Source: Cordylochernes scorpioides (Eukaryota > Arthropoda > Arachnida > Pseudoscorpiones > Chernetidae). From it: a stretch of 64,000 nucleotides of DNA. How positions within the stretch are numbered: position 1 is the stretch's first letter; each line of letters starts with the position of its first letter. The position numbers were made by a program, and so were the translations under genes. Below are positions 51,950 through 61,874 of the stretch, one piece after another. The notes below the pieces were generated by a model. It was not told the DNA's origin. It saw only the letters and a program-made list of their open reading frames with translations, and did not search any database. The stretch lies in contig CP092880.1 of NCBI GenBank assembly GCA_030710605.1, forward strand, positions 13,309,639 through 13,373,638, given 5' to 3'.

Positions 51950-52092
51950 AAAAAGGCATCTTCTTATTTTGCAACTGAAAGTTACTGATGGCTTGCGCCA
52001 TCTATCGGAATAAATATCAACTTAGCGCATCAAGATGGCGCAAGCCATCAGCAACTTTCAGCTACACGTTAAGGAGATGCCTTTTTCATTAT
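51950..52092. mobile_element. Centre-less form of the hammerhead element family
   Basis: Two inverted arms (GGCATCTTCTTATTTTGCAA ... CTGATGGCTTGCGCCATCTA / AGATGGCGCAAGCCATCAGC ... TTAAGGAGATGCCTTTTTC) meet at TATCAACTTAGCGCATCA. The ribozyme is absent. Confidence 0.6.
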
Positions 52093-52221
52093 TTATTCAT
52101 CTTATCCCAGTACAATATCACATTTGTACTGTTTTTCACATGTATATATATATATATAGAATGTTTTAAAATCAACAATAACATAGAATATTAAAATTAA
52201 ACCTCTATCTTATTCTTTCAG

Positions 52222-52347
52222 AAAATATATTCCGATCTATACCAGAGATTAGAAACAGATACAAAAAAGATCATTCAATGGTGGAGATATCTGATAAAAA
52301 TGGGGAGATGCAACCGGAACAAAGTTCCTGAAAGGCAAATATTGAAG
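52222..52347 (+). CDS. Candidate host-gene internal exon (126 bp, phase 0)
   Basis: A strong acceptor (CTCTATCTTATTCTTTCAG) precedes base 52222, and a strong donor (AAG|GTAAGA) follows 52347. Between them exactly 42 codons are open in one frame: KIYSDLYQRLETDTKKIIQW, WRYLIKMGRCNRNKVPERQI, LK. Length divisible by three and matching splice sites are what a real internal exon shows. I do not recognise the protein. The rest of the gene would have to lie in introns among these repeats or outside the window. A retroelement fragment is the alternative. Confidence 0.35.
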
Positions 52348-53180
52348 GTAAGAGGATTGAGGGCAATGGGTAGACGGTCCCTAAATATGCAATGGCTTAA
52401 TTCTGTTGGCGCCAGGGGGAGGGACCACCCTAGAGGGGCTTCAATATGTCTTCATCCCCCCTTCCTCCAATTAAGCAAGCTGCATCCATTATAGAGGTAA
52501 TAGACGAGTGTATTGTTCCGTACAACACAAGAATGTCCTTCTTCTTTTAGAACCACATCGGATCCCCTTGTCGGCAAGGAATTGTTGTTTATTATTATCG
52601 CTTTCTGGTCTTTCTTACTTCTCATATTTAGCTTTTCTTAGAAGTTTTGGGAACAAAATTATGCTTCTTTTCTATTGTTTTGTCTTTTTTTGATATATTT
52701 GATCATAAAGATGTGTAGATAGTGCGTGACGTTTTGCTGATAGCTTTGCAAGCAGCTTTCAACTCAAATTGTTATGGGATGTAGTTAGTTGTAATGATAA
52801 TAGTAAAACCATGTCGGTAACTCATTTATATTGCTATGAAACGGACAATTTCTAGTTTATACTTGATTTAATTTGTTGCTATTTTAAAATACCTTTGTTT
52901 AAAATAGATATATTATCGTGTTTATTAATAATATATTAAAATAAGCACGTATTTTATTAATTATATTTATATTTGTTCCAAAATCACTATACTAGGTACC
53001 GCTCAAAAATAGCAACCTAGTTTATGATATTTACAACAATGAATAATATGTGAAGGTTATTCACATATTAAACAAAATGAAATAAAAATAAATAGACAAT
53101 AGAATTGCTATAAAGTATGAAATAAAAATAAACGATAGCAATGCGTTTCTTTATACGTGAAAATTTTATGCAAGCTTTCG
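52348..53180. other. Possible intron / spacer
   Basis: The first 150 bases are GC-richer and the rest AT-rich. No further exon or repeat is recognised. Confidence 0.3.
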
Positions 53181-53222
53181 GATCTTATCGATCCTTCCAC
53201 AGGCCAAGCTATAAGCTGAGAG
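53130..53222 (-). mobile_element. PLE-type end with hammerhead-like hairpin
   Basis: The minus strand reads CCTGTGGAAGGATC, GATAA, GATCCGAAAGCTTGC, then TAAAGAAACGCATTGC. A perfect GGATC/GATCC stem is followed by GAAAGC. This family differs in stem sequence from the GGGC/GCCC ones. Confidence 0.5.
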
Positions 53223-53308
53223 AAAGAAAGAGTATATATAGATGTACAATATTATTTACATACACCTAACGAAGATTTAATAGACAATTTTGTCTATTAA
53301 ACAAAATG

Positions 53309-53386
53309 TTAACGTGGGATTCAATCCCGGTTCATGACTGTCAGGAATCGAGGGTGTTACCTACTCGTCCACCGACTATTTTTTTT
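53309..53386 (-). ncRNA. tRNA-like sequence (SINE head or decayed tRNA)
   Basis: The minus strand reads GTCGGTGGACGAGTAGGTAA with an A-box-like TGGACGAGTAGG, and GGGATTGAATCCC as a B-box-like T arm. The acceptor stem does not close. Confidence 0.35.
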
Positions 53387-53515
53387 TATATATTTATATA
53401 TTTTCTATTACATTGCTTTTTACTGCTTTTATGAAATGTAAAAAATACATATGAAAATTTGGTATGAAAATAATTACTTAGGACTGTGTGAGAACATTTT
53501 TACCTATTAAAATGT

Positions 53516-53813
53516 TTGTAGAACGAGATTTGAAAATTATCCCGCATGTGTTTCTTTTGAACGAAAAATAGAACTTTATTTTAAGAAGAAATAAGCCTAG
53601 TGGACATGGCATCTGCCCGGTAAGCGGAACATTGTGGGTTCGATTCCCATCCCTGGACTCTTTTATTATTCCGTTTATCATTACTCTCCACAATTCATCC
53701 TTTCATACTTCATCCCTAAGGATAGGAAAAGTCGTTATTTCTCCTTAAAATAAAGTTCTATTTTTCCTTCAAAAGAAACACATGCAGGATAATTTTCAAA
53801 TGTCGTTCTACAA
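53516..53813. mobile_element. MITE with about 80-bp inverted repeats around a tRNA-like core
   Basis: The arms 53516-53594 and 53734-53813 are inverted copies (TGTAGAACGAGATTTGAAAA ... TTTATTTTAAGAAGAAATAA). The centre is the tRNA-like sequence. A truncated relative lies at 22552-22740. The TIR is long relative to the element, so it may fold into a single hairpin. Confidence 0.7.
53595..53658 (+). ncRNA. tRNA-like core, anticodon-like GGT, no acceptor stem
   Basis: GCCTAGTGGACATGGCATCT, GCCCGGTAAGCGG, then GTGGGTTCGATTCCCATCCC. The B box GGTTCGATTCC and T arm are intact, and an anticodon-type arm (TCTGC, loop CCGGTAA, GCGGA) closes. The 5' GCCTAGT does not pair with the 3' CCCTGGA. It is unlikely to be a functional tRNA. 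Confidence 0.55.
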
Positions 53814-53986
53814 TCATAAGCCGCATTATATTACATTAAAATGTTTTAAATAAAAAAAATACTAATAATAGTATTATATTTTTTAATATTCGGAATCCTT
53901 TTCATAAATACTTCTTTGTTTAAATATATAGACTTCATTATCATAGACAATAAGAAATATTATTTTGACAATTATAAGTATGAATC

Positions 53987-55411
53987 TACACTGTATAACA
54001 AAAATATCGTCGCACCAAGAAGGAGTTGTCAGATTAGGACAAAAATTGGTGTATGTGAAGATATGTATAGGGGAAAAAACGATTATAATTTCAGAACAAT
54101 TAATTGTTTTATTTCAGAGTTTGATCGTCACAAATTGAGAATGTCAATATGTCGTTGAACCCCCACTGGCCTGGATGCAGGCTGCCACCCGGCGTGTCAT
54201 GGACTGATAAAGATTCCGGATGGTGTGCTGCGGGATTTCTTGCCAAATTGTCTCCAACTGTCGGGCTAAATAGTCAACATTCCGGGATGGTTGCAATCGC
54301 CTTCCCATCACGTCCCAGATGTGCTCTATGGGCGAGAGAACAGGCGACCTTGCTGGCCACAGAAGAGTTCGGCAAGATTGAAGACAATCCATAGTAACAT
54401 GTGCCGTGTGTGGCCGGGCATTATCTTGTTGAAAAGTAAGCCCGGGGTGATGTGAGAGGAACGGCAACAAAACAGGCCGTAGAATGTCATCTACGTACCG
54501 TTGTACTGTCAGGGTGCCAGGAATGACTACCAATGGGGTCCTGCTATAAAATGAAATGACACCTCAGACCATAACACCCTGTTGTGGACCTGTGTGGTGT
54601 TCGACAGTAAGGCCAGGATCCACACGCTGCCCAGGACGTCTCCAGACACGTTTGCGACGGTCGTCAGGACACAGTAAGAAACGGGACTCGTCACTAAAGA
54701 CTATACGTCCTCAGTCAGCGCAGTTCCAAGTTGATCGCTCCAGACACCACTGTAGTCGGACTTGTCGGTGCACGGGTGTGAGGGGTAGGCATCGTAACGG
54801 TCGGCGAGCTCTTAGATTCCGCTCTCTCAGTCGCCTGTTGATGGTCATTTTGGACACTTGTGTGCCGGTCACACGTTGGATGGTAGATAACGTGGATTCC
54901 GGTGCTGCGACAGCCATTCTGACAATTGCTCTGTCCTCCCGTTCTGTTGTTGCCCTTGGTCGACCGCTGCCGTCCTGACGTTGTATACTTCCGTTGTTGA
55001 CCCACTTTTGTCAACATCGCCTAATAGCCGCATCACTTCGACACAGATGTCGCGCGATTAGTCGATTAGACCAACCAGCCTCTTTCAATCCAATGGCACG
55101 AACAGTTTCAAACTCTGACATATGTTCGTAATGAGCACGAATCTTTCGGCGAGGCATTGATACAGTAGAAATAGGTGTACTGCTTAAATATTAAACGGAA
55201 ATTCTGAAAATCAGCTCGTGCCGCGCCGAATATTGAGTTTAGAATGCTCGTGCTGGATGCGCAGTTCAGATGCGCTGGAGCTCTTGCTTTGCATAATTCG
55301 GCCACCAAATTTCAATCATTTGCATGTTTGGTCGAAACCTCTTTGTATACGTATTTTCATATAAATCGGACATCTGCTTCTTGGTGCGTCGATTTTTTGT
55401 TATAGAGTGTA
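53987..55411 (-). mobile_element. Tc1-type transposon with both ends
   Basis: The left end TACACTGTATAACAAAAATA, TCGTCGCACCAAGAAG (from 53987) and the right end CTTCTTGGTGCGTCGATTTT, TTGTTATAGAGTGTA (to 55411) are inverted, with TA at each border. Total 1,425 bp. Confidence 0.92.
54144..55157 (-). pseudogene. Tc1-type DD34E transposase, full length, three in-frame TGA codons
   Basis: One frame runs from ATG at 55157 (MPRRKIRAHYEHMSEFETVR) to the stop at 54144: 338 codons, the normal Tc1 length. The helix-turn-helix region is at residues 12-110, the first D in VFSDESRF, the second in FQQDNARPHTAHV, and E in SPIEHIWDVM. The only interruptions are TGA at RRC-stop-QKW, CAD-stop-GRIVF and MV-stop-GVISF. 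Each sits where this family has tryptophan, so each is a TGG-to-TGA change. At least eight other tryptophans remain TGG. There are no frameshifts, so the copy is recent. Confidence 0.9.
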
Positions 55412-55448
55412 TTTATTTTACAATCAAATATATTCATAAAAGGTAATT

Positions 55449-55555
55449 TTGTATAATATTTACTCAGATTCTAGAAAGAGATGTGGCGAAAAAGATTACA
55501 TTGAAACCATGGAACACCTGTTCTTTGACCTCAAGATTATGTCTGAAGACAGAAG
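55449..55555 (+). mobile_element. LINE C-terminal fragment interrupted by a SINE (continues 56053-56285)
   Basis: The frame encodes SRKRCGEKDYIETMEHLFFD, LKIMSEDR. C...E-T-x-E-H-L-(F)-F is a LINE knuckle remnant. The continuation after the SINE reads GLPSFYLLTKETHHREFCLF. The 13-bp TGAAGACAGAAGT occurs at 55543-55555 and 56040-56052 as the target duplication of the SINE-containing insertion. Confidence 0.55.
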
Positions 55556-56039
55556 TTTTTTTTGCTTATCCCTAGTACACGTCGTACATACAGAATTGAA
55601 CTCTCTGCGCAACGTATTCCTTCACGCACACCGCATCATTTGTGTCGCTTCTAGAAATTCTTAAACAATTCCACTTTCAAATCTTTTCGCTGGATTTCTT
55701 AATTTTAAGAGGAATTCTACCTTTCTGCTCTAATCATAGATATTTTTTTATTTTTGCTTATCCTTAGTACACGTGGTACAGGCCATGATAATCATGGTGG
55801 GTAGAAGTAGGCGACTGCTTTTACTGTAAGTGCACCACATGTCTACATATGTGAAAAGCAGTTCGAATTTGCACTTACAAATGTGCCAGAGCCCCGTTTG
55901 GTTACTTGCACTCGCTGGTGGGGTTGGACTTTTGCAAGAATCGGGGGCCATTGGAGCATTTTTTTATCATAGAAAAAGTGCCCAATGCGGGAATCGAACC
56001 CGGGTCGCAGCGGTCGAAAACCAACGGTTTAGACCATCC
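55556..56039 (-). mobile_element. SINE insertion (copy 5) with an extra 170-bp internal segment
   Basis: The SINE proper is 55756-56039 (minus), with head CCGCTGCGACCCGGGTTCGATTCC. Between the target duplication and the SINE lie a 30-base SINE tail fragment (GCTTATCCCTAGTACACG) and a segment (ATACAGAATTGAACTCTCTG ... CTAATCATAG) that also precedes the SINE at 56690. The inserted RNA was therefore probably chimeric or extended. Confidence 0.75.
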
Positions 56040-56285
56040 TGAAGACAGAAGTACATCCTATTAGATAAAGTTTCTTGTATTCGTATTACAGTCTGGACGA
56101 TATTGTCTGAAGGTTTGCCAAGCTTTTACCTTCTTACTAAAGAAACTCATCACCGTGAGTTTTGTCTTTTCTTTAATAAGAATAAGTGTATTGGAAACAT
56201 TATTGACTCATCCATTGATGTGCTCTACTCACATCCCCGACAGACACCATCAAAAGTCCCTAGCTTTACAAGCTTGATACCCTAA

Positions 56286-56689
56286 TATGATTGTGTAGAG
56301 AAAAGAAAAAAGAAAAAGATAAACTCTGATCCCACACTTTCATGCAAAATCCTGCCTTCGAGTTTAGTCTCTGTTGGGTATTATATATTTGAAAAAAAAA
56401 AAAAAGAATATCTTTTGTCTTTTCAACTTGAACTTTGACGTCAAGATTTCATGCTGAAGAATTGAAACTCACAGCTTGCAATGAAACTCTATACGTATGC
56501 TTCTGTTTAAACTCCGAGGTTATGTACATACAGAATTGTACTGTCTGCGTAGCGTTTTCCTTTCATTCACTGCATCATTTGTGTCGCTTAGAGAAATTTC
56601 TTAACAATTCTACTTTCCAATCTTTTTATTGGATTTCTTGGTTTTAAAAGGAATTCTAGCTTTCTGCTCTAATCATAGGTATTTTTTTT
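56286..56689. other. Second copy of the segment preceding SINE copy 6
   Basis: Bases 56524-56689 match 55587-55755 (ACATACAGAATTGTACTGTC ... CTAATCATAGGTATTTTTTT). The two SINE-plus-flank units are therefore duplicated. Bases 56286-56440 show nothing. Confidence 0.5.
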
Positions 56690-56990
56690 GCTTATCCTTA
56701 GTACACGTGGTACAGGCCATGTTAATCATGGTGGGTAGAAGTAGGCGACTGCTTTTACTGTAAGTGCACCACATGTCTACAAATGTGAAAATCAGTTCAA
56801 CCTTGCACTTACAAATGTGCCAGAGCCCCGTTTGGTTACATGCACTCGCTGGTGCGGTTGGACTTTTGCAAGAATCGGGAGCCATTGGAGCATTTTTTTT
56901 TTAAACATAAAAAAGTGCCCAATGCGGGAATCGAACCCGGGTCGTAGCGGTCGAAAACCAACGGTTTAGACCATCCTTCAACCGACCCCC
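56690..56990 (-). mobile_element. tRNA-derived SINE, copy 6
   Basis: The minus-strand head is GGGGGTCGGTTGAAGGATGG, with B box GGTTCGATTCC, TTGGGCACTTTTTTATG and the shared body to GTGTACTAAGGATAAGC. Confidence 0.85.
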
Positions 56991-57385
56991 CTTATTTTCT
57001 TTCATCGTAACAGTTAAGGTCAAATCTAACTCAGTGTTCTGGTAACAGGAAGTTAGCTTGAAGTCTTCAGAAATGTACATATGTACAACTCCCCTGTTGA
57101 GTTCACGATGAAACTCTGAAGGATCTAATCAATGTATTCCCGTCATAACCTAATCCTTGGTGTGAAGTCTTCTAAACGTTCTATTGAGAGGAATTCCAAC
57201 CTTTAGATTGGATAACGTATTTACACAGCTTATGTCCAAAGTTCTATCAGCATGAAGACTGTCGGAAAACAGTTATGTAAATATATTATTTGTTATATGG
57301 AAATCGGAGTTATGTAAATTTATTTCTATGTTTATCTGTGCTTCACTTCCATCAATAATTGACAATATGACCCAGAATAAGTATA
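56991..57385. other. No recognised feature
   Basis: This is unique sequence without a gene. Confidence 0.3.
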
Positions 57386-57648
57386 TTGCTACGGCGTTTT
57401 ATGGTTTCCACAAGTCCATATCTCAGAAGAAGGCCAAGTGACGCTTCACTCCTCACTTTCTTACTGCTACTCTTTTTGTGTTGTTTTTCTTGCTTCCCTC
57501 TTTCTCTTTCTTGTTTTTTTTTTATTTTTATTTTTTTCTGTCTATATCGTTGTTTCCTTTGTCTCACTGCTTTGTTCTTATGCATACCTCTGGTGAATCC
57601 TGTATAGGGTCAGTGACCCTAAATAAAGGCTTTTTGTTGTTTTTGTTG
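57386..57648 (+). mobile_element. LINE 3' end with CCCTAAATAAAGGC tail
   Basis: GGTGAATCCTGTATAGGGTC, AGTGACCCTAAATAAAGGC, TTTTTGTTGTTTTTGTTG matches the tails at 25.68 kb and 17.68 kb (reverse). The leucine/phenylalanine-rich frame upstream is T-rich noise or an eroded C-terminus. Confidence 0.6.
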
Positions 57649-57869
57649 TATTTCTATGTTTAATCAATATATATGTAAATATGTGTGTGTTACTATAATA
57701 GTGTACTTGATTCAAATGATGTGTGTGAGCCAGTTAGTGTGAAGTCGTTTTTGATGTTAGATCGAGCATAAAGTTTCGGTTATCCTACCATTTAGGAGTA
57801 GAAAGACTTTCCGCCATATAGAGAAAGGTCGGCCTCCCGGGACCAGAAGAAGTTATCGGGCGTCTAGGT
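57649..57869. other. GC-rich host-like stretch interrupted by a hAT MITE
   Basis: From about 57749, skipping the MITE, a frame stays open to a donor-like CATG|GTAAGT at 58141 (RSRKTFRHIEKGRPPGTRRS, LGIDTFYATIEQHRVH). It may be an old exon. The protein is not recognised. Confidence 0.25.
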
Positions 57870-58072
57870 TAGGGGTCGGCAAACTTTTGAGTCGGAGGAG
57901 TCAAAAATTACAATTTATAGAATTTCAAAGTTTTTAAAGAGCCAAACAAAATTTTCTTGCCAACAATAAAGAGTACTCTCATATATAATTGTGTATGGAA
58001 TTATATAAAGAGTCAAAAGCTTCGTATCCAAAGAGCCGCATGTGTCTCGCGAGCCGCAATTTGCCGACCCTG
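57870..58072. mobile_element. hAT-type MITE, complete (203 bp)
   Basis: The ends TAGGGGTCGGCAAACTT and AATTTGCCGACCCTG are inverted. They are flanked by GTCTAGGT and GTCTAGGC, an 8-bp target duplication with one mismatch, the size typical of hAT. Confidence 0.85.
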
Positions 58073-58519
58073 GTCTAGGCAAAGCAGAAGCCTGGGCATC
58101 GACACGTTCTATGCGACAATAGAGCAACATAGGGTCCATGGTAAGTCCACCTAACGTCGACGTATTCCATTAGCCTCCCGGCCCAGGACTCTGGACTTCC
58201 GGCCCGGCGCCAACCCACATTAGATCACAAAGAAGCAATTTCCGGCAGTCCGGAAACCAACGCCGTCCATCTTGGTGACATCACTGACCAATAGGAGGTT
58301 TGTTTGTCTGGCAGCCATTGTGAAACTCTCTCTCGTTTGGCTTGTTTTAAATTTTCTTTTGATTCTTCATAGACTCATCTTGTAAATTCGAATGCTATTA
58401 AGGCAATTATGTTCTGCCAATACAAGAATAAATACAAGTTTTTAGGATGCTATTTTTTATTTTCAAATCTTATTTTCAACTTTCAGCGAGAAGTATTTCT
58501 ATTTTAAGATAGTATCACC

Positions 58520-58950
58520 CAACTAAACTAGGATTAGAAGAAAATAGATAGGTGTTCTTTTAATAGTGTATTGGCTACAGCTATGAAAGCATCAATGCAA
58601 TCATTGATGCTATTCTATTACATCTCTTTGAACTGAAACTCGACCTTTTGTTAATAAAGACACAAATAACCCAATATAGAAATTATAGTGGATTTGACAA
58701 CAGTTTAATACCAGATTGACCCATAAAATTGGTTTTGTGTGAACCAAGATTGGAAGAAACTAGCCTTCTCTTTTGATTAGTGTTTTGGCTACAGCTAGAA
58801 AAACATCAATGCAATTATTGCGGCTGAATCAATTTCATCTCTTTCAACTTAAACTCAACATTTGGTTAATAAAGACCCAATGAACCAAATATGAAGATTA
58901 TGATGGATATGACAACAGTGTAATACCAGATTGACCCAGAAAAAGTAAAT
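58520..58950 (+). repeat. Tandem duplication of about 215 bp
   Basis: GGCTACAGCTA..AAA..CATCAATGCAAT, TTGTTAATAAAGAC and TACCAGATTGACCCA occur in the same order in both halves (58520-58735 and 58736-58950), with moderate divergence. Confidence 0.7.
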
Positions 58951-58966
58951 TGAGTTTTTGTGCGAA

Positions 58967-59621
58967 CCTGTAGGGACATTGCCGGGGTGAAGGAAGAGAT
59001 CGTATATCTTCAGGTATATGTGAGCAAATATTACGTAAGTTTTACATCTATCCTATCGTAAAAATTATCTTATGTACTAATCATTTTTCTTTGAATGTAT
59101 TGTATATTAGCATATTTACTTGTATTGTATCTGCACAATTTTGCATAGTTGTTGGTTATGCTTTTAGAGGATAACACTGTTTTTCATAGTTATTGATTGT
59201 GATTTTGTAAGATATAAATACCGTTATTAGTTTAGAGTGACAGTCCAGTAGCACGTTAGACAAGTCTTGTACCTTATCTTGTGTTGGCAATAAAATCCAT
59301 TAAAATTACAATTATATTCTCACAATGAGTATCTTTTATATTTAAAAAAACGCTAGCTTTCAAGCGTTAATCGCTCTTCAACGGGCTTACAATAATATTA
59401 TCGACTTGATCCCTTCAGAAATATTTACAAAAAACAAGTCGATAATATTATTGTAAGCCCGTTGAAGAGCGATTAACGCTTGAAAGCTAGCGTTTTTTAA
59501 ATAAAAAAGATACTCATTGTGAGCATATAATTGTAATTTTAATACTTTTTCACAATTTTATCATGAATAAAATCCATATTTGTCCACGCAGTCTTGTTAG
59601 TAAATTAATAGATACGACGAC
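58967..59621 (+). mobile_element. Candidate LTR interrupted by a PLE-type inverted repeat
   Basis: TGTAGGGACATTGCCGGGGT starts it. GATATAAATACC (TATA-like) and GGCAATAAAATCC (polyadenylation-like) lie inside, and GATACGACGACA may end it. No target duplication is clear. Confidence 0.35.
59300..59543. mobile_element. PLE-type inverted repeat with hammerhead-like ends
   Basis: Nearly perfect arms 59300-59408 and 59435-59543. The right arm reads CCCGTTGAAGAGCG, ATTAA, CGCTTGAAAGCTAGCG, then AAATAAAAAAGATACTCATT. The AGCG/CGCT stem plus GAAAGC and the AATAAAAAAGATACTCAT tail match the PLE ends at 31 and 40 kb in layout. Confidence 0.6.
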
Positions 59622-59803
59622 ACAACAGAATAAAACATATTTTCGAAATTAGCAACAGACATCACTTTCTAAATATTCTTTGATCATCGAATGTTTTCAG
59701 GTTCTGAGCTAGAAGTCCTGTGTACAGGAGAATTGACCTTGAGTTTTGACAACAGTTCTCATACAATTGAGAGAAGTATTTTTCTTCTTCTTTCTTATCT
59801 CAA

Positions 59804-60064
59804 AGCCACGATAATCATGGTGGGTAGTTAGCGACTGCTTTTACTGCAAGTGCACCACATGTCTACACATGTGAAAAGCAGTTCGACTTTGCACTTACAA
59901 ATGTGCCAGAGCCCCGTTTGATTACTTGCACTCGCTGGTGGGGTTGGACTTTTGAAAGAATCGAGGGCCATTGGAGCATTTTTTTTTTAACATAAAAAAG
60001 TGTAAAATGCGGGAATCGAACCCGGGTCGTAGTGGTCGAAAACCAAACGGTTTAACCAGCCTTC
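59804..60064 (-). mobile_element. tRNA-derived SINE, copy 7
   Basis: The minus-strand head has B box GGTTCGATTCC, with TTTACACTTTTTTATG in place of TTGGGCAC. The body runs to CCATGATTATCGTGGC, slightly truncated at the 3' end. Confidence 0.82.
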
Positions 60065-60065
60065 C

Positions 60066-60142
60066 ACTGAATGTCAATAGAACTGTGTTAATTCTCTCAA
60101 GGGGGGCTTGAGAGAATTAACACAGTTCTATTGACATTCAGT
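60066..60142. repeat. Perfect 35-bp hairpin with GGGGGGC loop
   Basis: ACTGAATGTCAATAGAACTG ... TCTCAA (60066-60100) is the exact reverse complement of 60108-60142. It directly abuts the SINE head. Confidence 0.9.
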
Positions 60143-60424
60143 TAATATAGGCAGAAGTGCACAATCCGGACTATTTAAGAGGTGATGGAAAATTTACAAT
60201 GTAGATGATGATTAGAGATAATTGACATAATCTTATTGGCATTTAGTCGAATATAAGATTAAAGTGATGAATCAGAACTAATATGTAAAATGATAAAAAA
60301 TAACTTTACAGTGATGAGAGAGATATTGAGATTGAAACTACTTTTATTGCATCGTTCGTATTATATCGGTTTAAATAAAAATTAATGACAGTTTAAGACT
60401 GTGATTCACCTGAAATATAATATA

Positions 60425-61874
60425 TCTATATATATAAAATTGAATGTCTGTTTGTTTGTTTGTTTGTACTCTATAGATTCAAAAACCATACATCCAATCG
60501 CCGTGAAATTTTGGGATATTATTAGGTACTAGCCGAATGACCCGGGCAACGCCCGGGTTTTACCCTATTAAATGTACCCTGTTTCACCCGTGGTCTCTGT
60601 TTTTTGGAATTTTTCCCGATATAATTTTGTATCTGATAATCAAACATGATACAGCAAAATTTTTAAAAAGCAAAATTTTTAAAATAGCCTATCGTCTTCC
60701 CAGTATTCTTTTACCTATGTATGGAAATTTTGGTTTGAATTAGTGAACTACTGAGAATTTGTAGACGAATGCTATATTTAGAGTTATTTGCAGATTTGTA
60801 GATTTAACTCGCAAGCAGCGCCCCCATTGTGACGATGATAACAAGTTTTCTTATCACTAAGTTTGTTATCTTAAATATTATTTATCAAAAGTAAGATTTC
60901 GGCTGCATTTTGATTAGTATTTTTGGCTATTTCTTTTTTTCATTTGAAGAACTTTTTTTTACGCGGACTAATCCGGAATGGAATGAATACCTAAATATGG
61001 CGATTTTTTCAAGCATCGGTGGTTCAGTGGTAGAATGCTCGCCTGCCACGCGGGCGGCCCGGGTTCGATTCCCGGCCGATGCATTTTTTTTTTACAATTT
61101 TTAAAACTCATTTATATTATCTTATTTATATAAAATTGAATGTCTGTCTGTCTGTACTCTATAGATTCAAAAACCATACATCCAATCGCCGTGAAATTTT
61201 GGGATATTATTAGGTATATCACCGGGAAGGTTTTTGAAAAATAATTTCATGAATATCTTGAATATCCTTAGAGTTATTTGCAGATTTGTAGATTTAACTC
61301 GCAAGCAGCGCCCCCATTGTGACGATGATAACAAGTTTTCTTATCACTAAGTTTGTTATCTTAAATATTATTTATCAAAAGTAAGATTATCTCAGGATGA
61401 CATGGCAATTTATTTGCGACAAGAATAATGATACAATTCCAAGGCGAAAATACTATTCCTTTAACTTCCAATTACCGAGGGAACCAATTAATATTGATTT
61501 TATTCAACTTCCGAGTATTTCTCAAGGGACCGGGAAAAAATGTTCACTAGATAAAACTATGATTTTCTAATGTAGAAAATTAGGAAAGACAAAATTCAGG
61601 ATGACAAGGCACACAGGGACCGGGAAAAAATGTTCACTTTATCGAGAGATTCAAATTTACGAGTTTCAAATTATCAAAATATATCTTTTTTATTTTTTAA
61701 TAAGTTTTTAGAGAATTGTTTTAACAAATGTTCGCTAGACAAACCTTTACTCGGGTAAAACCCCGGGCGAAGCCGAGTACGTTTTATAAGTTTAAAGAGA
61801 ATTGTTTTAACAAATGTTCGTTAGACAAACATTCACTCGGGTAAAACCCGGGCGAAGCCGGGCACATCCGCTAG
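60425..61874 (+). mobile_element. Composite Helitron carrying a tRNA-Gly gene
   Basis: It starts TCTATATATATAAAATTGAA after A. It ends with the hairpin CCCGGGCGAAGCCGGG, CACATCCGCTAG, before T. An opposite-strand Helitron 3' end (CTAGCCGAATGACCCGGGCA, from 60529) and a second 5'-like end (TTATATAAAATTGAATGTCT, 61127) lie inside. A 135-bp segment (60775-60895 and 61268-61390) is duplicated, so at least one Helitron has inserted into another copy. Confidence 0.72.
61013..61083 (+). tRNA. tRNA-Gly(GCC), intact cloverleaf
   Basis: GCATCGGTGGTTCAGTGGTA, GAATGCTCGCCTGCCACG, CGGGCGGCCCGGGTTCGATT, CCCGGCCGATGCA. All four stems pair and the anticodon loop is CTGCCAC. A T run follows as pol III terminator. 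It decodes GGC and GGT glycine codons. It lies inside a Helitron, with the same 3' flank (ACAATTTTTAAAACTCATTT) as the copy at 42064. Confidence 0.93.

Noticed and set aside
53595..53658. Functional tRNA-Thr
   Set aside because: The anticodon-like GGT is unusual for eukaryotic tRNA-Thr and the acceptor stem does not pair; it is the core of a MITE.
54144..55157. Reading TGA as tryptophan (alternative nuclear code)
   Set aside because: Only 3 of about 11 tryptophan positions are TGA, and TGA also serves as the likely terminator of this frame and of the cullin-like tail. Mutation of a dead copy is simpler.
57352..57663. Lysine-rich (minus) and phenylalanine-rich (plus) ORFs
   Set aside because: Both come from the same pyrimidine-rich stretch preceding a LINE tail.
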